DNA of 64,000 nucleotides, from positions 1,116,001 through 1,180,000 of the forward strand of contig NZ_LT900217.1 of NCBI RefSeq assembly GCF_900199375.1, in the 5' to 3' direction. This DNA comes from Gordonibacter urolithinfaciens. Its GTDB lineage: Bacteria > Actinomycetota > Coriobacteriia > Coriobacteriales > Eggerthellaceae. Below are positions 35,334-44,480 of the stretch, in pieces. How positions within the stretch are numbered: position 1 is the first letter of the stretch; every line of letters begins with the position of its first letter. The notes below the pieces were generated by a model. The model did not search any database, was not told the origin of the DNA, and worked only from the letters and a program-made list of their open reading frames with translations. A program made the position numbers and the translations under genes.

Positions 35334-35443
35334 GGATGGAAACCTTTCTTCTCCGACAACAGAAGAGGCGCCGCGATCCTGCGGCGCCTCGTGAAAATCG
35401 CTTGGGCTATTGTAGCACGAGCGGACAGGCCGTCATCAGACGG

Positions 35444-35629
35444 CTACCTGCCCTGCTGCTCGGCCAGGGCCTCCTCCAGCACGGCCATCTGCTTCTCGGC
35501 CTTCTTGAAGCCGAACATGATGATGAGCACGTACACCAGGATGGCCACCCACATGAGCGCGTACGCGCCGATGATGAACGGCATGGACGGGGCAACGGTG
35601 CTGTAAATCTCAACGAGAACCGGATTCAT
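35444..35629 (-). CDS. CcmD-like small membrane protein
   Basis: This 61-residue protein has one membrane segment (about 18-40, 'FIIGAYALMWVAILVYVLII') and a charged, probably cytoplasmic C-terminus rich in Glu and Ala. It is the last gene of the ccm run, right after ccmC, where CcmD is normally encoded. CcmD helps release haem-loaded CcmE from CcmC. Sequence similarity within this family is weak, so position is the main evidence. Confidence 0.7.
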   Translation of the reverse strand: MNPVLVEIYSTVAPSMPFIIGAYALMWVAILVYVLIIMFGFKKAEKQMAVLEEALAEQQGR

Positions 35630-35653
35630 AGGTCAATCTCCTTCTCAACTCAT

Positions 35654-35728
35654 AGGTCGTTTCAACGTCGGCGAGGCGGGGTGCTGCGGAGCGCCGCAGC
35701 GTCGAGCCGTTCTGCCGTTCGGCAGAAC
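35654..35728 (-). repeat. Two-hairpin intercistronic element, copy E (short form)
   Basis: The terminal hairpin GTTCTGCC-GAA-CGGCAGAAC leads into AACGGCTCGACGCTGCG. A short hairpin (GGCGCTCCGC...GCACCCCGCC) and CTCGCCGAC follow, then GACCTATGAG ahead of the CcmD-like gene. The long inner domain is missing, as in copy B. Confidence 0.65.
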
Positions 35729-35739
35729 GGGGGAACCAA

Positions 35740-36507
35740 TCAGTCCTCCAACTGCTCCTTCAGGGCCTCCACGCGCTCGGCCAAGCGCACCTGGCGGAAG
35801 CGGAGGCGGTACAGCGCGAAGCCCACCATGGCAATGCCGGCCAGGCAGAACATGAGCGTGATGCCCATGTCGCCCGACATGCCGCCCTCGCGCACGACCA
35901 CCGGGTGGATGCTCGAGGGGATGAGGCGCGTCACCATGAAGCAGATCGGCACGTCGATAAGCGCGATGATGGCGAGCACGGCGCCGTAGGTGGCGCGGCG
36001 CTCGGGCTCGTCGATGGCGTTGCGCAGGATGAAGTACGCGATGATGATGAGCATGAGGATGAGGTACGTGGTCAGGCGCGGATCCCACGTCCACCACACG
36101 CCCCACTCGAACCTCGTCCACAAGTCTCCCGTGATCATCGTGCACGCCACGAACAAAAGCGCGACCTCCATCGCTATCTTCGAGCAGGTGTCGAAGCGGC
36201 GGTTCTTCGTCATGAGGAAGCGCACCGCGTAGTAGCCTGCGAACGCCAGCGCCACGAACGACGTGATGGCCACCGGCATGTGGAAGTAGAAGATCTTCTG
36301 CGACAGCAGCAGCACGTTGGTGACCATCTGCCCGCCGATCATCTCGACGCCGTTCACCGCGGCGCCGTTCACGGGCGAGGCCCAGAAAAACGCCAGCAGC
36401 AAGCCCACCGTCGACAGCACGATGCCCGCCACGAGCACCGCCGGCGCAATCCGGTCGGGCCACTGCCCCGCCTCCGGAAGCTTGGGCGCCTTTTTCTTTT
36501 CGGACAT
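35740..36507 (-). CDS. ccmC: Haem exporter protein CcmC
   Basis: This 255-residue membrane protein has six hydrophobic segments and the tryptophan-rich haem-handling motif 'WGVWWTWDPRLT' between His residues ('FYFHMPVAI' and 'SSIHPVVV'). It presents haem to CcmE on the outer face. The ATG at 36507 lies behind AGAAGGGG; the longer reading would need an upstream GTG. It sits between repeat elements F and E. Confidence 0.95.
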   Translation of the reverse strand: MSEKKKAPKLPEAGQWPDRIAPAVLVAGIVLSTVGLLLAFFWASPVNGAAVNGVEMIGGQMVTNVLLLSQKIFYFHMPVAITSFVALAFAGYYAVRFLMTKNRRFDTCSKIAMEVALLFVACTMITGDLWTRFEWGVWWTWDPRLTTYLILMLIIIAYFILRNAIDEPERRATYGAVLAIIALIDVPICFMVTRLIPSSIHPVVVREGGMSGDMGITLMFCLAGIAMVGFALYRLRFRQVRLAERVEALKEQLED

Positions 36508-36541
36508 GAACACCCCTTCTCTCTACTCGTCCAACTATTAT

Positions 36542-36703
36542 AGGTCCTGCCCTGTCAGCGAGAGGCGTTGAGGTGCCCCGAATTGCCGTGCTTCGCGGCC
36601 GAGCGTGCTTTCGCACGTGGGGGCAAGCGAAGAAGCGGCAAGGCGGGGTGCCTCGGCGCCTCGCAGCGTCGGGCAGTTCCGACGGCCGTTAGGCCGCCGG
36701 AAC
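36542..36703 (-). repeat. Two-hairpin intercistronic element, copy F
   Basis: This long-form copy starts one base after the ccmB stop with the hairpin GTTCCGGCGGCC...GGCCGTCGGAAC. AACTGCCCGACGCTGCG follows, then a long hairpin (outer arms AGGCGCCGAGG / CCTCAACGCCT, inner CGTGC-GAAA-GCACG). It ends with CTCGCTGAC and GACCTATAATAG ahead of ccmC. Confidence 0.78.
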
Positions 36704-36704
36704 G

Positions 36705-37457
36705 CTAAGCGCTGATTACAAAATCGTACAGAACCCACGATGCGAGGATCATGATCACGTCGTAGCCGCCCGCGAGCACCAGCGACGTCAGCATCACGTC
36801 CGCGTACCCCTCCGCGCCCACGATGGCCGCGGTCGTCGCCGACACGCAGGCGTAGAGCAGCGGGAAGATCAGCGGGATGAACAGCACGGCCAGCATGACG
36901 TCCTTGCCGCGCGTGTTGATGGTGATGGTGGACAGGAGCGTGCCGATGCCCGCCACGCCCACGGTGCCCACGAGCAGCGGCACCACCAGCAGCCAGAAGC
37001 TCTCCGAGGGCGTGGTGGTGGTCAGGAAGAAGAAGTAGAACAGCGGCACGGCTATCACTTCCACCACCAGCAGGAACAGCAGGTTCGACGTCGCCTTCGC
37101 CAGGAACACCACCGAGCGGTCCATGGGCACGAGCAGGATGCCCTCCAGGCAGCCCTGCTCCTTCTCGTGCGCGAACGAGCGATTGAGGCCCAGCAGCGAC
37201 GTGAACACGATGAGCGCCCACAGGAGGCCGCCGCTCATCTGCAGCACGTCGGTGGTCTGCGAGGTCTGCGCGAGCGCCGCGCCGTACACGATGATCACGA
37301 GCAGCGCGTAGATGCCCATGGACGTGAGCATCTCCTTCGTGCGGAACTCCTGCTCCAAATCCTTGCGCAGAAGCGTCTTGTACTGCTGGAACGTGGAGGG
37401 CTTCTTCAGCGCCACGCCGCCCGCCGTGCGCACGGGCGCCCCCTTCTCGGCCGCCAT
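36705..37457 (-). CDS. ccmB: Haem exporter protein CcmB
   Basis: This 250-residue membrane protein has six hydrophobic segments. The first 55 residues are cytoplasmic and Lys-rich. 'GLNRSFAHEKEQGCLEGILL' and 'DRSVVFLAKATSNLLFLLVVE' match CcmB. It partners CcmA to power release of haem-loaded CcmE. The ATG at 37457 lies two bases after the ccmA stop; a start seven codons earlier would overlap that gene. Confidence 0.93.
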   Translation of the reverse strand: MAAEKGAPVRTAGGVALKKPSTFQQYKTLLRKDLEQEFRTKEMLTSMGIYALLVIIVYGAALAQTSQTTDVLQMSGGLLWALIVFTSLLGLNRSFAHEKEQGCLEGILLVPMDRSVVFLAKATSNLLFLLVVEVIAVPLFYFFFLTTTTPSESFWLLVVPLLVGTVGVAGIGTLLSTITINTRGKDVMLAVLFIPLIFPLLYACVSATTAAIVGAEGYADVMLTSLVLAGGYDVIMILASWVLYDFVISA

Positions 37458-37458
37458 C

Positions 37459-38184
37459 TCAAGCCACCCCCATGCCAACGGTCGAGCGGTACAGCGCCGA
37501 GAACTCGTCGAAGTCGAACGAGCCCTTCTCGTCGAAGGCCACCACGCGGCCGCGCGCCAGCACGAGCGCGTGCGTGCACATGGCGAAGCCCTTCTGCAGA
37601 TCGTGGCTCACCATGACGAACGTGCGCCCCTCGCGCTGCTGCTCGATGAGCTCGTCGAATATCTCCACCGCATGCGGGTCGAGGCCCGAGTACGGCTCGT
37701 CCAGGAACACCACGCCGGGGTCGTGGATGAGCGCGCGGGCGATGGAGAGGCGCTGCGTCATGCCGCGCGAGAACGTGCGCACCACGTCGAGGCGGCGGTG
37801 CTTCAGCTCCACCGCCTCCAAGAGCTCCATGACGCGCGCCTCGGGGTTCGCCACCCCGTAGAGGCGCGCGTAGATCATGAGGTTCTGCTCCGCCGTGAGA
37901 TCCGGGTAGAGCATCGAGTTGTGCGAGATGAGCCCGATGTGGTCGCGCGCCTTGTCGGGTTCGTCCTTCAAATCCACGCCCATCAGCGTGGCCATGCCGG
38001 ACGTGACGCGGGACAGCGTCGACAGCACGCGCAGAAGCGTCGTCTTCCCCGCCCCGTTCGGGCCGAAGATGGACAGGAACGCCCCTTGCGGCACCTCGAT
38101 GGTCACGTTGTCGACCGCCTTGCGGTTGCCGAACACCTTCGAGAGCTTCTTCGTCCTGATCGCAGGCTCAACCGCAGCTTCCAT
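37459..38184 (-). CDS. ccmA: Haem exporter ATPase CcmA
   Basis: This 241-residue ABC ATPase has Walker A GPNGAGKTT, signature FSRGMTQRLS (an LSxGQ variant usual in CcmA-like proteins) and Walker B 'VVFLDEPYSGLDPHAV'. 'FVMVSHDLQKGFAMC' follows. It lies six bases after ccmF and overlaps the ccmB translation region, so it is probably co-translated. Confidence 0.93.
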   Translation of the reverse strand: MEAAVEPAIRTKKLSKVFGNRKAVDNVTIEVPQGAFLSIFGPNGAGKTTLLRVLSTLSRVTSGMATLMGVDLKDEPDKARDHIGLISHNSMLYPDLTAEQNLMIYARLYGVANPEARVMELLEAVELKHRRLDVVRTFSRGMTQRLSIARALIHDPGVVFLDEPYSGLDPHAVEIFDELIEQQREGRTFVMVSHDLQKGFAMCTHALVLARGRVVAFDEKGSFDFDEFSALYRSTVGMGVA

Positions 38185-38190
38185 GGCGCG

Positions 38191-40551
38191 TTACGCCTCT
38201 TCCCTCTTCTTCTCGTCGGCCTTCGATGCGGCCGCAACCGACGCGGAACCCAGAGCGACGTCAACGGCCCCCTTGACCACCGCCTCGACCACACCGTCGG
38301 CCGTAACCACGTCGGCAACGGTTTCGAAAGCCACGCTCGAACCCTCGACCTTCGCGGCCGAAGCCTCGTGCGGCAGATCGTCGCCGGAAGGCTCCTCGTC
38401 AAACTTGCGCTTCGCGCCACGGCGCCCAGCGGTGGCTATCAGAACGCCCACCATCAGCAGGCCGAAGCCCACCCACACGGGCGTGATGAGCGGGTTCACG
38501 CGCACGTCCATGGAGAAGTCGCCGTTGGTGTTCACGCCCTTGTACACCACGAACAGGTCCTCCGTGGGAAACGAGATCACGCCCGCCACGAGCTTCTGCT
38601 GCTGCGTGGACTGCACCAGCTGCACGGCCGGCGACACGGAGCCCACGAACTCGCCATCCTTGAACACGTCGTAGTTCACGGTGTACAGGATGTCGTCGCC
38701 GTTCGCCATCTCCTCGATGGTGTTCGACGTGTATTTCAGCGTGAAGTCCTGGATGGTGAAGTCCTCGGTGGTCGAATCCGTGGCCTCGTCGTAGCCCACG
38801 TAGCCCACGCGCTCGGTCACGTACATGGAAGAGCCGATCAAGCCCACCAGGATCACGGCCATGGCCAGGTGCGACACGAAGCCTCCGAACGAGGCGGCGC
38901 GGTTCGCCAGCATGCCGAACGCGGCGCCGAACACGTTGCCGCCGTGCTTCTCGCGGTAGGCGCGGATGCCGCGGCCCAGCATGAACAGCGAGTTGAACAG
39001 CAGCAGGCTGGCAACGAGCAGGCCCACGACCGCAAGGCCGTTATAGTACCAGGCAGGGCTCAACGTCGACAGCATATCGGAGGCAGAGACGCTGCCCTGC
39101 GCCGCCAGCTCCTGGTAGTACGCGACGTTCGCCTGGTAGCTGGGAAGCAGGTACGTGGCGAAGTAGAACATGAGCACCGCGAACAGCACGAGCGCGCAGG
39201 CGCCGGGGATGCGGGCGCGCTTCCAGAACTGCCTGCCCTCGGTCTTGCCCCACGACAGCAGCGGGCACACCGTGAGTACGATGAGGTACAGGACGCCCAA
39301 GGGCCGCGCGATGGCGTCGTAGGTTCCCGTGGAGAACTTCAGGTTGAACGGCAGCGCCGGCGCGATGGTCATGAACGTGAGCATGAGGGTGAACACGATC
39401 ATGATGAGGTTGTTGAAGTAGTAGGCCGCGTCCTTCGACATCATGCTGGAGATATCGTCGCCGCCCGCCTTGGCAGGCCCGAACGACTTCCAGCGCACGA
39501 TGAGGCCCACGATGCCGGCCAGCACCGACGCGGCAATCAGGCCGCCGAACAGCACGAGCGACACGTTGTCGCCCTCGAACGCGTGCACGGACTGCACGAG
39601 GCCCGAACGCGAGATGAACGTGCCCACGATAACGAACGCGAAGGTGAGGCACGCGCACATGACCGACCAGCGCTTGAACGCGCCGCGCTGGCGGTACACG
39701 GTGAAGCTGTGGATGAGCGCCACGCCCACGAGCCACGACAGCAGGCTCGCGTTCTCGACGGGGTCCCAGCCCCAGTAGCCGCCCCAGCCGAGCACCACGT
39801 AGGCCCATACGGCGCCCAGGCCGATGCCGATGCCCAGGAACAGCCAGGAGAACAGCGCGTAACGTTGCGAGCGCACGACCCATGCCTTCGAGGAATCGTT
39901 CACGATGACGGCCGCGATGGCATAGGCGAACGGGATGGTGAGGCCGGCGTAGCCCACGAACAGCGTGGGCGGGTGGATGGCCATGGCCCAGTGCTCCAAG
40001 AGCGTGTTCATGCCCCAGAGCGCCGCCTCGCCGCGCAGGTTGCCCGATGCGTCGAGGTACTGGGCGGCCAGGGCCGTGAACGGCATGTTGCTCTCGGAGA
40101 ACAGCGTGACGCCCACGAACGCCGCCAGCACGATCTGCGCCACGAGCAGCGCCATGGAATCCAGCTTCTCCTGCCGCTTCAGGTTGCGCACGGCCACCAC
40201 GGAGTTGAACAGCGAGATGAGCCAGGCCCAGAACAGAAGCGAGCCCTCGCGGCCGGCCCACAGGCCCGCCAGCTGGTAGAGCCATGCATCGGCGCCTGCC
40301 GCATTGCTGTGGTAGCGCACCACGTACTCGATGGACGTGTCGCCCGTCATGAAGCAGTACACGAGGATGCCGCAGCACGCCGTGAGCCCCACCGCGGACA
40401 CGAGGGCCGCCACATGGCCGCCCCAGGTGAGCGTCTCCGCCACGCCGCTCGCACGCTTGTGCCCTGCAATCGCGCCCGCCACGAGGCAGACGATCGACAC
40501 GACGACAGCCGCAAACGAGATGAGCAGTCCAATCAGACCGAATGTTGACAT
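38191..40551 (-). CDS. ccmF: Cytochrome c haem lyase subunit CcmF
   Basis: This 786-residue polytopic protein has about 14-15 membrane helices. The WWD haem motif is 'GWGGYWGWDP' near 245, with further family marks 'GREGSLLFWAWLISLF', 'AIHPPTLFVGYAG' and 'LAMAVILVGLIGSS'. CcmF takes haem from CcmE and attaches it to apocytochromes, here most likely NrfA and NrfH. The last 60 residues are a hydrophilic Ala/Val/Asp-rich tail. No CcmH or CcmI gene is visible in the window. Confidence 0.95.
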   Translation of the reverse strand: MSTFGLIGLLISFAAVVVSIVCLVAGAIAGHKRASGVAETLTWGGHVAALVSAVGLTACCGILVYCFMTGDTSIEYVVRYHSNAAGADAWLYQLAGLWAGREGSLLFWAWLISLFNSVVAVRNLKRQEKLDSMALLVAQIVLAAFVGVTLFSESNMPFTALAAQYLDASGNLRGEAALWGMNTLLEHWAMAIHPPTLFVGYAGLTIPFAYAIAAVIVNDSSKAWVVRSQRYALFSWLFLGIGIGLGAVWAYVVLGWGGYWGWDPVENASLLSWLVGVALIHSFTVYRQRGAFKRWSVMCACLTFAFVIVGTFISRSGLVQSVHAFEGDNVSLVLFGGLIAASVLAGIVGLIVRWKSFGPAKAGGDDISSMMSKDAAYYFNNLIMIVFTLMLTFMTIAPALPFNLKFSTGTYDAIARPLGVLYLIVLTVCPLLSWGKTEGRQFWKRARIPGACALVLFAVLMFYFATYLLPSYQANVAYYQELAAQGSVSASDMLSTLSPAWYYNGLAVVGLLVASLLLFNSLFMLGRGIRAYREKHGGNVFGAAFGMLANRAASFGGFVSHLAMAVILVGLIGSSMYVTERVGYVGYDEATDSTTEDFTIQDFTLKYTSNTIEEMANGDDILYTVNYDVFKDGEFVGSVSPAVQLVQSTQQQKLVAGVISFPTEDLFVVYKGVNTNGDFSMDVRVNPLITPVWVGFGLLMVGVLIATAGRRGAKRKFDEEPSGDDLPHEASAAKVEGSSVAFETVADVVTADGVVEAVVKGAVDVALGSASVAAASKADEKKREEA

Positions 40552-40618
40552 GTAGGTTTCCCTTCGTTGCGGCCGCGCGCGCGGCCGCCAAGCTTACGAG
40601 ATGGCCGGGCCGCTCATG

Positions 40619-41284
40619 CTATCCAGCGAGCGAGACCTCGGTGGCATGGAACTTCCCGTCTTCGTTGAGCGAGCCGGTGAGCACGAGCGTGGAGCCGTCC
40701 CTCACCTCGTCGGACAGCGCGTCGCCGAACAGCACGGACAGCTCGGGCGCGCCCTCCGCGTCCACGAGGACGAAGCGGTCGCCCTGTCCCGCCGCGGCAA
40801 GCGTACCGTCCTTCACCGTGCCGGTAACCTTCACGGGCTTGTCCAGAACGCTGTCCCCGTAATCCGCAAGCTGCGCCACGCCGAGCGCGTTGCTGGAATT
40901 CTCGTACTTTGACGGGCACTTCGTCACGAGCTCGGTCGCATGCAGCACGCCGTCGGCGCCCACCTTGCCCGTGCAGATGGCCGTGACGTCGTTGCCGAAG
41001 GTGGCCGCCACGCCTCCCTCGTACTTGACGCGCAGGTACTGCGTCTGATCGCCCGCAGGGTCGTACATATCGAACGTGAGCACGTTGTCCTCCGTGGAGA
41101 AGGAGTTCTCCACCACGTTGCCCGACACCTGGACCTTCTGGTCGGCATACTGCCCGTTCGCCATGTCGGCAATCGTCACCGACTTCGCCGACGAACTGCC
41201 CCCGACGACGGCCAGGACAACGACCAGCACGATGACGATGATGCCGGTGACCACCACGAGCCGCCGCTTCGTTTTCGTGTTCAC
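40619..41284 (-). CDS. ccmE: Haem chaperone CcmE, CxxxY type
   Basis: This 221-residue protein has one N-terminal membrane anchor (about 8-30) and an OB-fold domain. The haem-attachment site reads K-C-P-S-K-Y ('ELVTKCPSKYEN', near residue 130), where classic CcmE has His instead of Cys. This is the CxxxY variant known from sulphate reducers and some archaea. A C-terminal region of about 90 residues repeats an OB-like pattern ('VKVTGTVKDG' and 'TLVLTGSLNEDGKFHATEV'). The GTG at 41284 follows GAGGAGG. Confidence 0.88.
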   Translation of the reverse strand: MNTKTKRRLVVVTGIIVIVLVVVLAVVGGSSSAKSVTIADMANGQYADQKVQVSGNVVENSFSTEDNVLTFDMYDPAGDQTQYLRVKYEGGVAATFGNDVTAICTGKVGADGVLHATELVTKCPSKYENSSNALGVAQLADYGDSVLDKPVKVTGTVKDGTLAAAGQGDRFVLVDAEGAPELSVLFGDALSDEVRDGSTLVLTGSLNEDGKFHATEVSLAG

Positions 41285-41462
41285 GCTCGCCTCCTCCTCA
41301 AGAGTCTTACGATCAATTGTCACGTACCCCAAAGTTCCGAGGAACGGAAGCACGGTGAATTCAAAGATTCACCATGTTGCCGCGGGTTTTCCCCGTTCGG
41401 CACGGTGCAAACCCCCGCCGACCATGCGGCCCGGTTTGCCGTTTCCGTTCGTCGAGCCTTTG

Positions 41463-41508
41463 AAGAGGGAGCCCGTCCAAGCAAGACGCTTGAGGCGGGC
41501 TCCCTCTT
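41463..41508 (-). terminator. Terminator after nrfH
   Basis: Arms AAGAGGGAGCCCG and CGGGCTCCCTCTT (13 bp), with further pairing inside, separate the nrfHA unit from the ccm genes. The arm ends in CTCTTC with no long T-run, so some read-through is possible. Confidence 0.7.
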
Positions 41509-41554
41509 CGTTATGCGGTTTGCGTCCGAGGACGCTATTCGGCGCTGGCGAACC

Positions 41555-42319
41555 TTACGCGGTAAGCTTGCTGGCCTGCTGGTATGTCAGCCAGCCTTCC
41601 GGCACGTAGGACTCGCTGTGGCACTGCGTGCAGGCGTTCACCGATGCGCGGTGCGCCTTGTGGCAGCTGCTGCACTCCTGTTCGCCGTGCTGCGGCTGGT
41701 GCGGGTTGTACTGCCCCAGCTCGGACGTAGCCTGCTTCAGGTCTTCGCGCGTGAGATTGTGGCAGGACTCGTTCAGGCAGAACTCGTCGCCGCTCTCCAA
41801 GCCGCGCGCCTCTACCAGCTGGTCGACGTCGCGCTCCTCGAGCGGGTAGTAGTAGTTGCCCGTGATCCATGCCATGCCCTCGGACACCTGCTCGCCGATC
41901 GTCGGAACGTGGCAGCTCATGCACGTGGCCTCGGCGCCGCCCTGATCCTTCGAGACGCGGTGCACCGCGGCCATCATGCCGCTGGCGTCCTCAACGTCGT
42001 TGCCCCACTTGTCCACAGCCGCCTGGCCCGGCTCCGCCTCGTACGTCGGCAGATACGGATCCATCGGCGTGTGGCAAATGGCATTGCAGAAGCTCGGCTG
42101 CTCATGCCAAACCCAGAAGCCGGCACCGGCTGCAATCAGAACAACCGCCACGACGCCGACAACGATCGGCCACTTCTTCCCCTTCTTCTTGGGAGCGGCC
42201 TCGCCGGCTTCGGCGCCTTCCGCCTTCACGGCTTCATCCGTGGTTTCCACATCGGTCGTGGAGTCCTTGGTCGCGGCTGTCTCGGTGGCGGCTTCCACTT
42301 TGGTTTCCTCTTCGCTCAT
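41555..42319 (-). CDS. nrfH: NrfH-like pentahaem cytochrome, NapC/NirT family
   Basis: This 254-residue quinol-dehydrogenase subunit feeds electrons to NrfA. After an acidic cytoplasmic N-terminus (about 45 residues) comes one membrane helix (about 50-70), then five haem motifs. Two are unusual: 'CNAICH' (CX3CH) and 'CLNESCH' (CX4CH). The other three are CMSCH, CSSCH and CTQCH. Family members usually have four CXXCH sites. I start at the ATG at 42319, spaced well behind AAAGGGGG. It follows nrfA in the same operon. Confidence 0.88.
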   Translation of the reverse strand: MSEEETKVEAATETAATKDSTTDVETTDEAVKAEGAEAGEAAPKKKGKKWPIVVGVVAVVLIAAGAGFWVWHEQPSFCNAICHTPMDPYLPTYEAEPGQAAVDKWGNDVEDASGMMAAVHRVSKDQGGAEATCMSCHVPTIGEQVSEGMAWITGNYYYPLEERDVDQLVEARGLESGDEFCLNESCHNLTREDLKQATSELGQYNPHQPQHGEQECSSCHKAHRASVNACTQCHSESYVPEGWLTYQQASKLTA

Positions 42320-42325
42320 CTCCAT

Positions 42326-42594
42326 AACCCCCTTTCTTGCATCCTCGATTGCCCGTGCGTTCCGGCTGGCTCGCGGGTTTCCCGCCCGACCTTCGACACA
42401 GGCACGTTACCTCATGCATACTAGCCCTCGACCGGCGATGCGCCTATCACCCATTTGGGGGGAATTAGCCCGTTTTGCCCCCAATTTCGTGTGAGGCACG
42501 CCCGTTGCGGCCGAGTTTTGGTGCAATACGCCGGGAAGGGAAAGCGGAGGGCCTTCCCTTCTCCAGCGCGGCGGAGAGACCGGTCGCGTTTCGT
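42326..42594 (-). other. Spacer between nrfA and nrfH
   Basis: The 269 bases (minus sense) include a GAAGGGAA...TTCCCTTC hairpin soon after the nrfA stop, then C-rich sequence and the nrfH ribosome site. I see no ORF. The hairpin may set the nrfA:nrfH expression ratio. Confidence 0.4.
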
Positions 42595-43851
42595 TTAGAT
42601 CTGTGCCAGAGCTTGATCCACCGCCGCCTCGGACTTGTTGAGCGTGTCCTGGGCGAGCGCGGAGTTGTGAGCGCCATCGCTGTTCTCTACCATGACCCAA
42701 TCCCAGTAGAACTGGGCCGTGCGGTTGAGGTCGCGGAGCTTGTTCAGCTGATCCTCGCCCATCGAGCCGTTCGCAACGATCTCGGAGAGCTTGTTGTTCA
42801 GCGTGACCAGCTTGTTGCCGATGCTGTTGACGCGGTCGATGGCAACCTTCTGCTTCGCGGCGACCTCGGCCTTGATGTCGGCATGGCACTGCGAGCAGTC
42901 GTTGGCGATGAGCTCCTCGTTGTCGAGCGGGCTCGACCAGTTGTGGTTGTCGAACTCCTTGCCGTCAGCGTTCTTCGTCGTGCCCATGTGGCAGTCGGAG
43001 CAGCTGTAGCCCTGCTTGGCCATGGGGGCCATGTCGCCACCGTACATCGTCTCGAACTCGGGGTGCTGCACCTTGATCTGCTTCGTGCCGTTCGTCGGGT
43101 TCGTGTGGTCGACGTAGTTGATGGAGTTCTCGTACGCCAGCACCTTCTCCGGCGTGGCCTCGGCCAGGCCCTTCCACGGGTTCTCGGCCGACTTGTTCTC
43201 GTTCGGGAACAGGTACTCGTTGTGGCACTGGCCGCAGGACATGGCGCCCTCGGGCACCTTGCTCGCGTCGTCGCCCACCGCGTTCACGAAGAACTGGCGG
43301 ATGGCCTTGGAGCCCTCGGCCGGGCTGTTCTCATGGCAGTCGTAGCAGCTGATAGGCTCGGTGACCTGGGCCTCCATCTCGTGGATGTCCGAGGTGTTCA
43401 GCGTGGGGTCGGCGTTCTGCTTCAGGATGAACTCAGACGACTTGCACGTCAGGCAGTTCGCCGTCTTGGGGTTGCGCCCCGTCTCGCTGATGTCGGTCAG
43501 CGAGTAGACGTGCCCGTTCGGCTCGGCGTAGAACTTCGAGAAAGCCGAGCCCGCCCAAATGGTTTGGATCTGCGGGTAGATCTGCGTGTAATCGCCCGGA
43601 TCCTTGTTCTCTTCGTTCTGCTTGTACGTGGCGTACTCGTCGGGGTACACTTCTTGCCACGCATCGGCAGTGATGATGCCGTTCTCGTTCGCCGCGGGGA
43701 TTTTGAAGTCCACCACGGATTCGGCTCCCTTGTTCGCTTCTTCGCTGCTGGGCTGCTGGGGCGCACACGCTGCCAACCCCATGACCAGAACGCAGATGCA
43801 GGTGAGGGAAAGCCCTAATCTCGTCTTCTTGCTCGCAAAGATGGCTTTCAT
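42595..43851 (-). CDS. nrfA: Ammonia-forming cytochrome c nitrite reductase
   Basis: This 418-residue enzyme reduces nitrite to ammonium. It has a lipoprotein signal peptide (lipobox LAAC), so it is anchored outside the membrane. The five haem sites are the active-site CXXCK ('NCLTCKSSE') and four CXXCH (CYDCH, CGQCH, CSDCH and CSQCH). Distal-pocket His and Tyr residues can be seen in 'NSINYVDH' and 'VQHPEFE'. The ATG at 43851 is eight bases behind GGGAGGAG. nrfH follows, and the ccm genes needed to mature both lie just downstream. Confidence 0.96.
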   Translation of the reverse strand: MKAIFASKKTRLGLSLTCICVLVMGLAACAPQQPSSEEANKGAESVVDFKIPAANENGIITADAWQEVYPDEYATYKQNEENKDPGDYTQIYPQIQTIWAGSAFSKFYAEPNGHVYSLTDISETGRNPKTANCLTCKSSEFILKQNADPTLNTSDIHEMEAQVTEPISCYDCHENSPAEGSKAIRQFFVNAVGDDASKVPEGAMSCGQCHNEYLFPNENKSAENPWKGLAEATPEKVLAYENSINYVDHTNPTNGTKQIKVQHPEFETMYGGDMAPMAKQGYSCSDCHMGTTKNADGKEFDNHNWSSPLDNEELIANDCSQCHADIKAEVAAKQKVAIDRVNSIGNKLVTLNNKLSEIVANGSMGEDQLNKLRDLNRTAQFYWDWVMVENSDGAHNSALAQDTLNKSEAAVDQALAQI

Positions 43852-44134
43852 CAAGCATCTCCTCCCTTCGACCTTCAATAGATCTCTCCTTCACGAAATA
43901 TACACTTTTCGAACGGGGAATACTGAGCCGCCGCACCCACGTCGGGAATTCCCACGGGCGGGATAGGGAAAAACCCGCCTCGGCCCTTTGCAGGTCAACG
44001 GTCGGCCAATCCCGAACGATAAGAGCGTCTCTTCATACGCCAAAGGTGAAAAGGAATGCAGGTCTGAAAAGACCCCACGGAGCCCCTTCGAGAACCTTTT
44101 CCGCTTATTCGGGAAAGTTCCGGATTCTTCCTAA
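43852..44134. other. Region upstream of nrfA
   Basis: A TATATT box at 43900-43905 (minus strand) could serve nrfA. The rest, to the brnT remnant, holds no gene I can support. Confidence 0.35.
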
Positions 44135-44417
44135 ATCGGATTCGAGTGGAATTCCGACAAAGTTGCCTCCAACGAGCGAAAGCACGGAGTGACCGTCGCC
44201 TAAGCCAGCAGGTGTTCGGTGACTTCCATGCCAGGGTCATAGACGACCCCGATTATTCGGACGATGAGGAGCGCTTCGTCATCTTGGGGCGAGCACGAGG
44301 GCGAGCATTCTCATCGTGTGCCATTGCTACAGAAGCGGCGGTGACCCGATCCGCATCATATCCGCCAGAAAGGCGACAAAGACTGAATCGAAAACGTATT
44401 GGAGGTGCTGCCATTGA
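44135..44417 (+). pseudogene. brnT: brnT toxin remnant, frameshifted
   Basis: Read across frames, the plus strand spells a BrnT RNase toxin: 'FEWNSDKVASNERKHGVT', then a stop. 'FGDFHARVIDDPDYSDDEER' follows in a second frame and 'DPIRIISARKATKTESKTYW' in a third. RIISARKAT is the family's best-known motif. At least two frameshifts and one stop separate the parts, and the expected start codon reads ATC. No BrnA antitoxin follows. It is a decayed toxin-antitoxin locus. Confidence 0.8.
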
Positions 44418-44480
44418 CCCGTCAGAAATAGTATTGCCATTATATATAGTAGCTAAAATGGCGATGCGTCTTTCGTTTTT

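Noticed and set aside
37312-40548. 1078-codon open frame on the plus strand
   Set aside because: It is antisense to ccmB, ccmA and ccmF. Its His/Arg/Glu-rich sequence mirrors membrane-protein codons.
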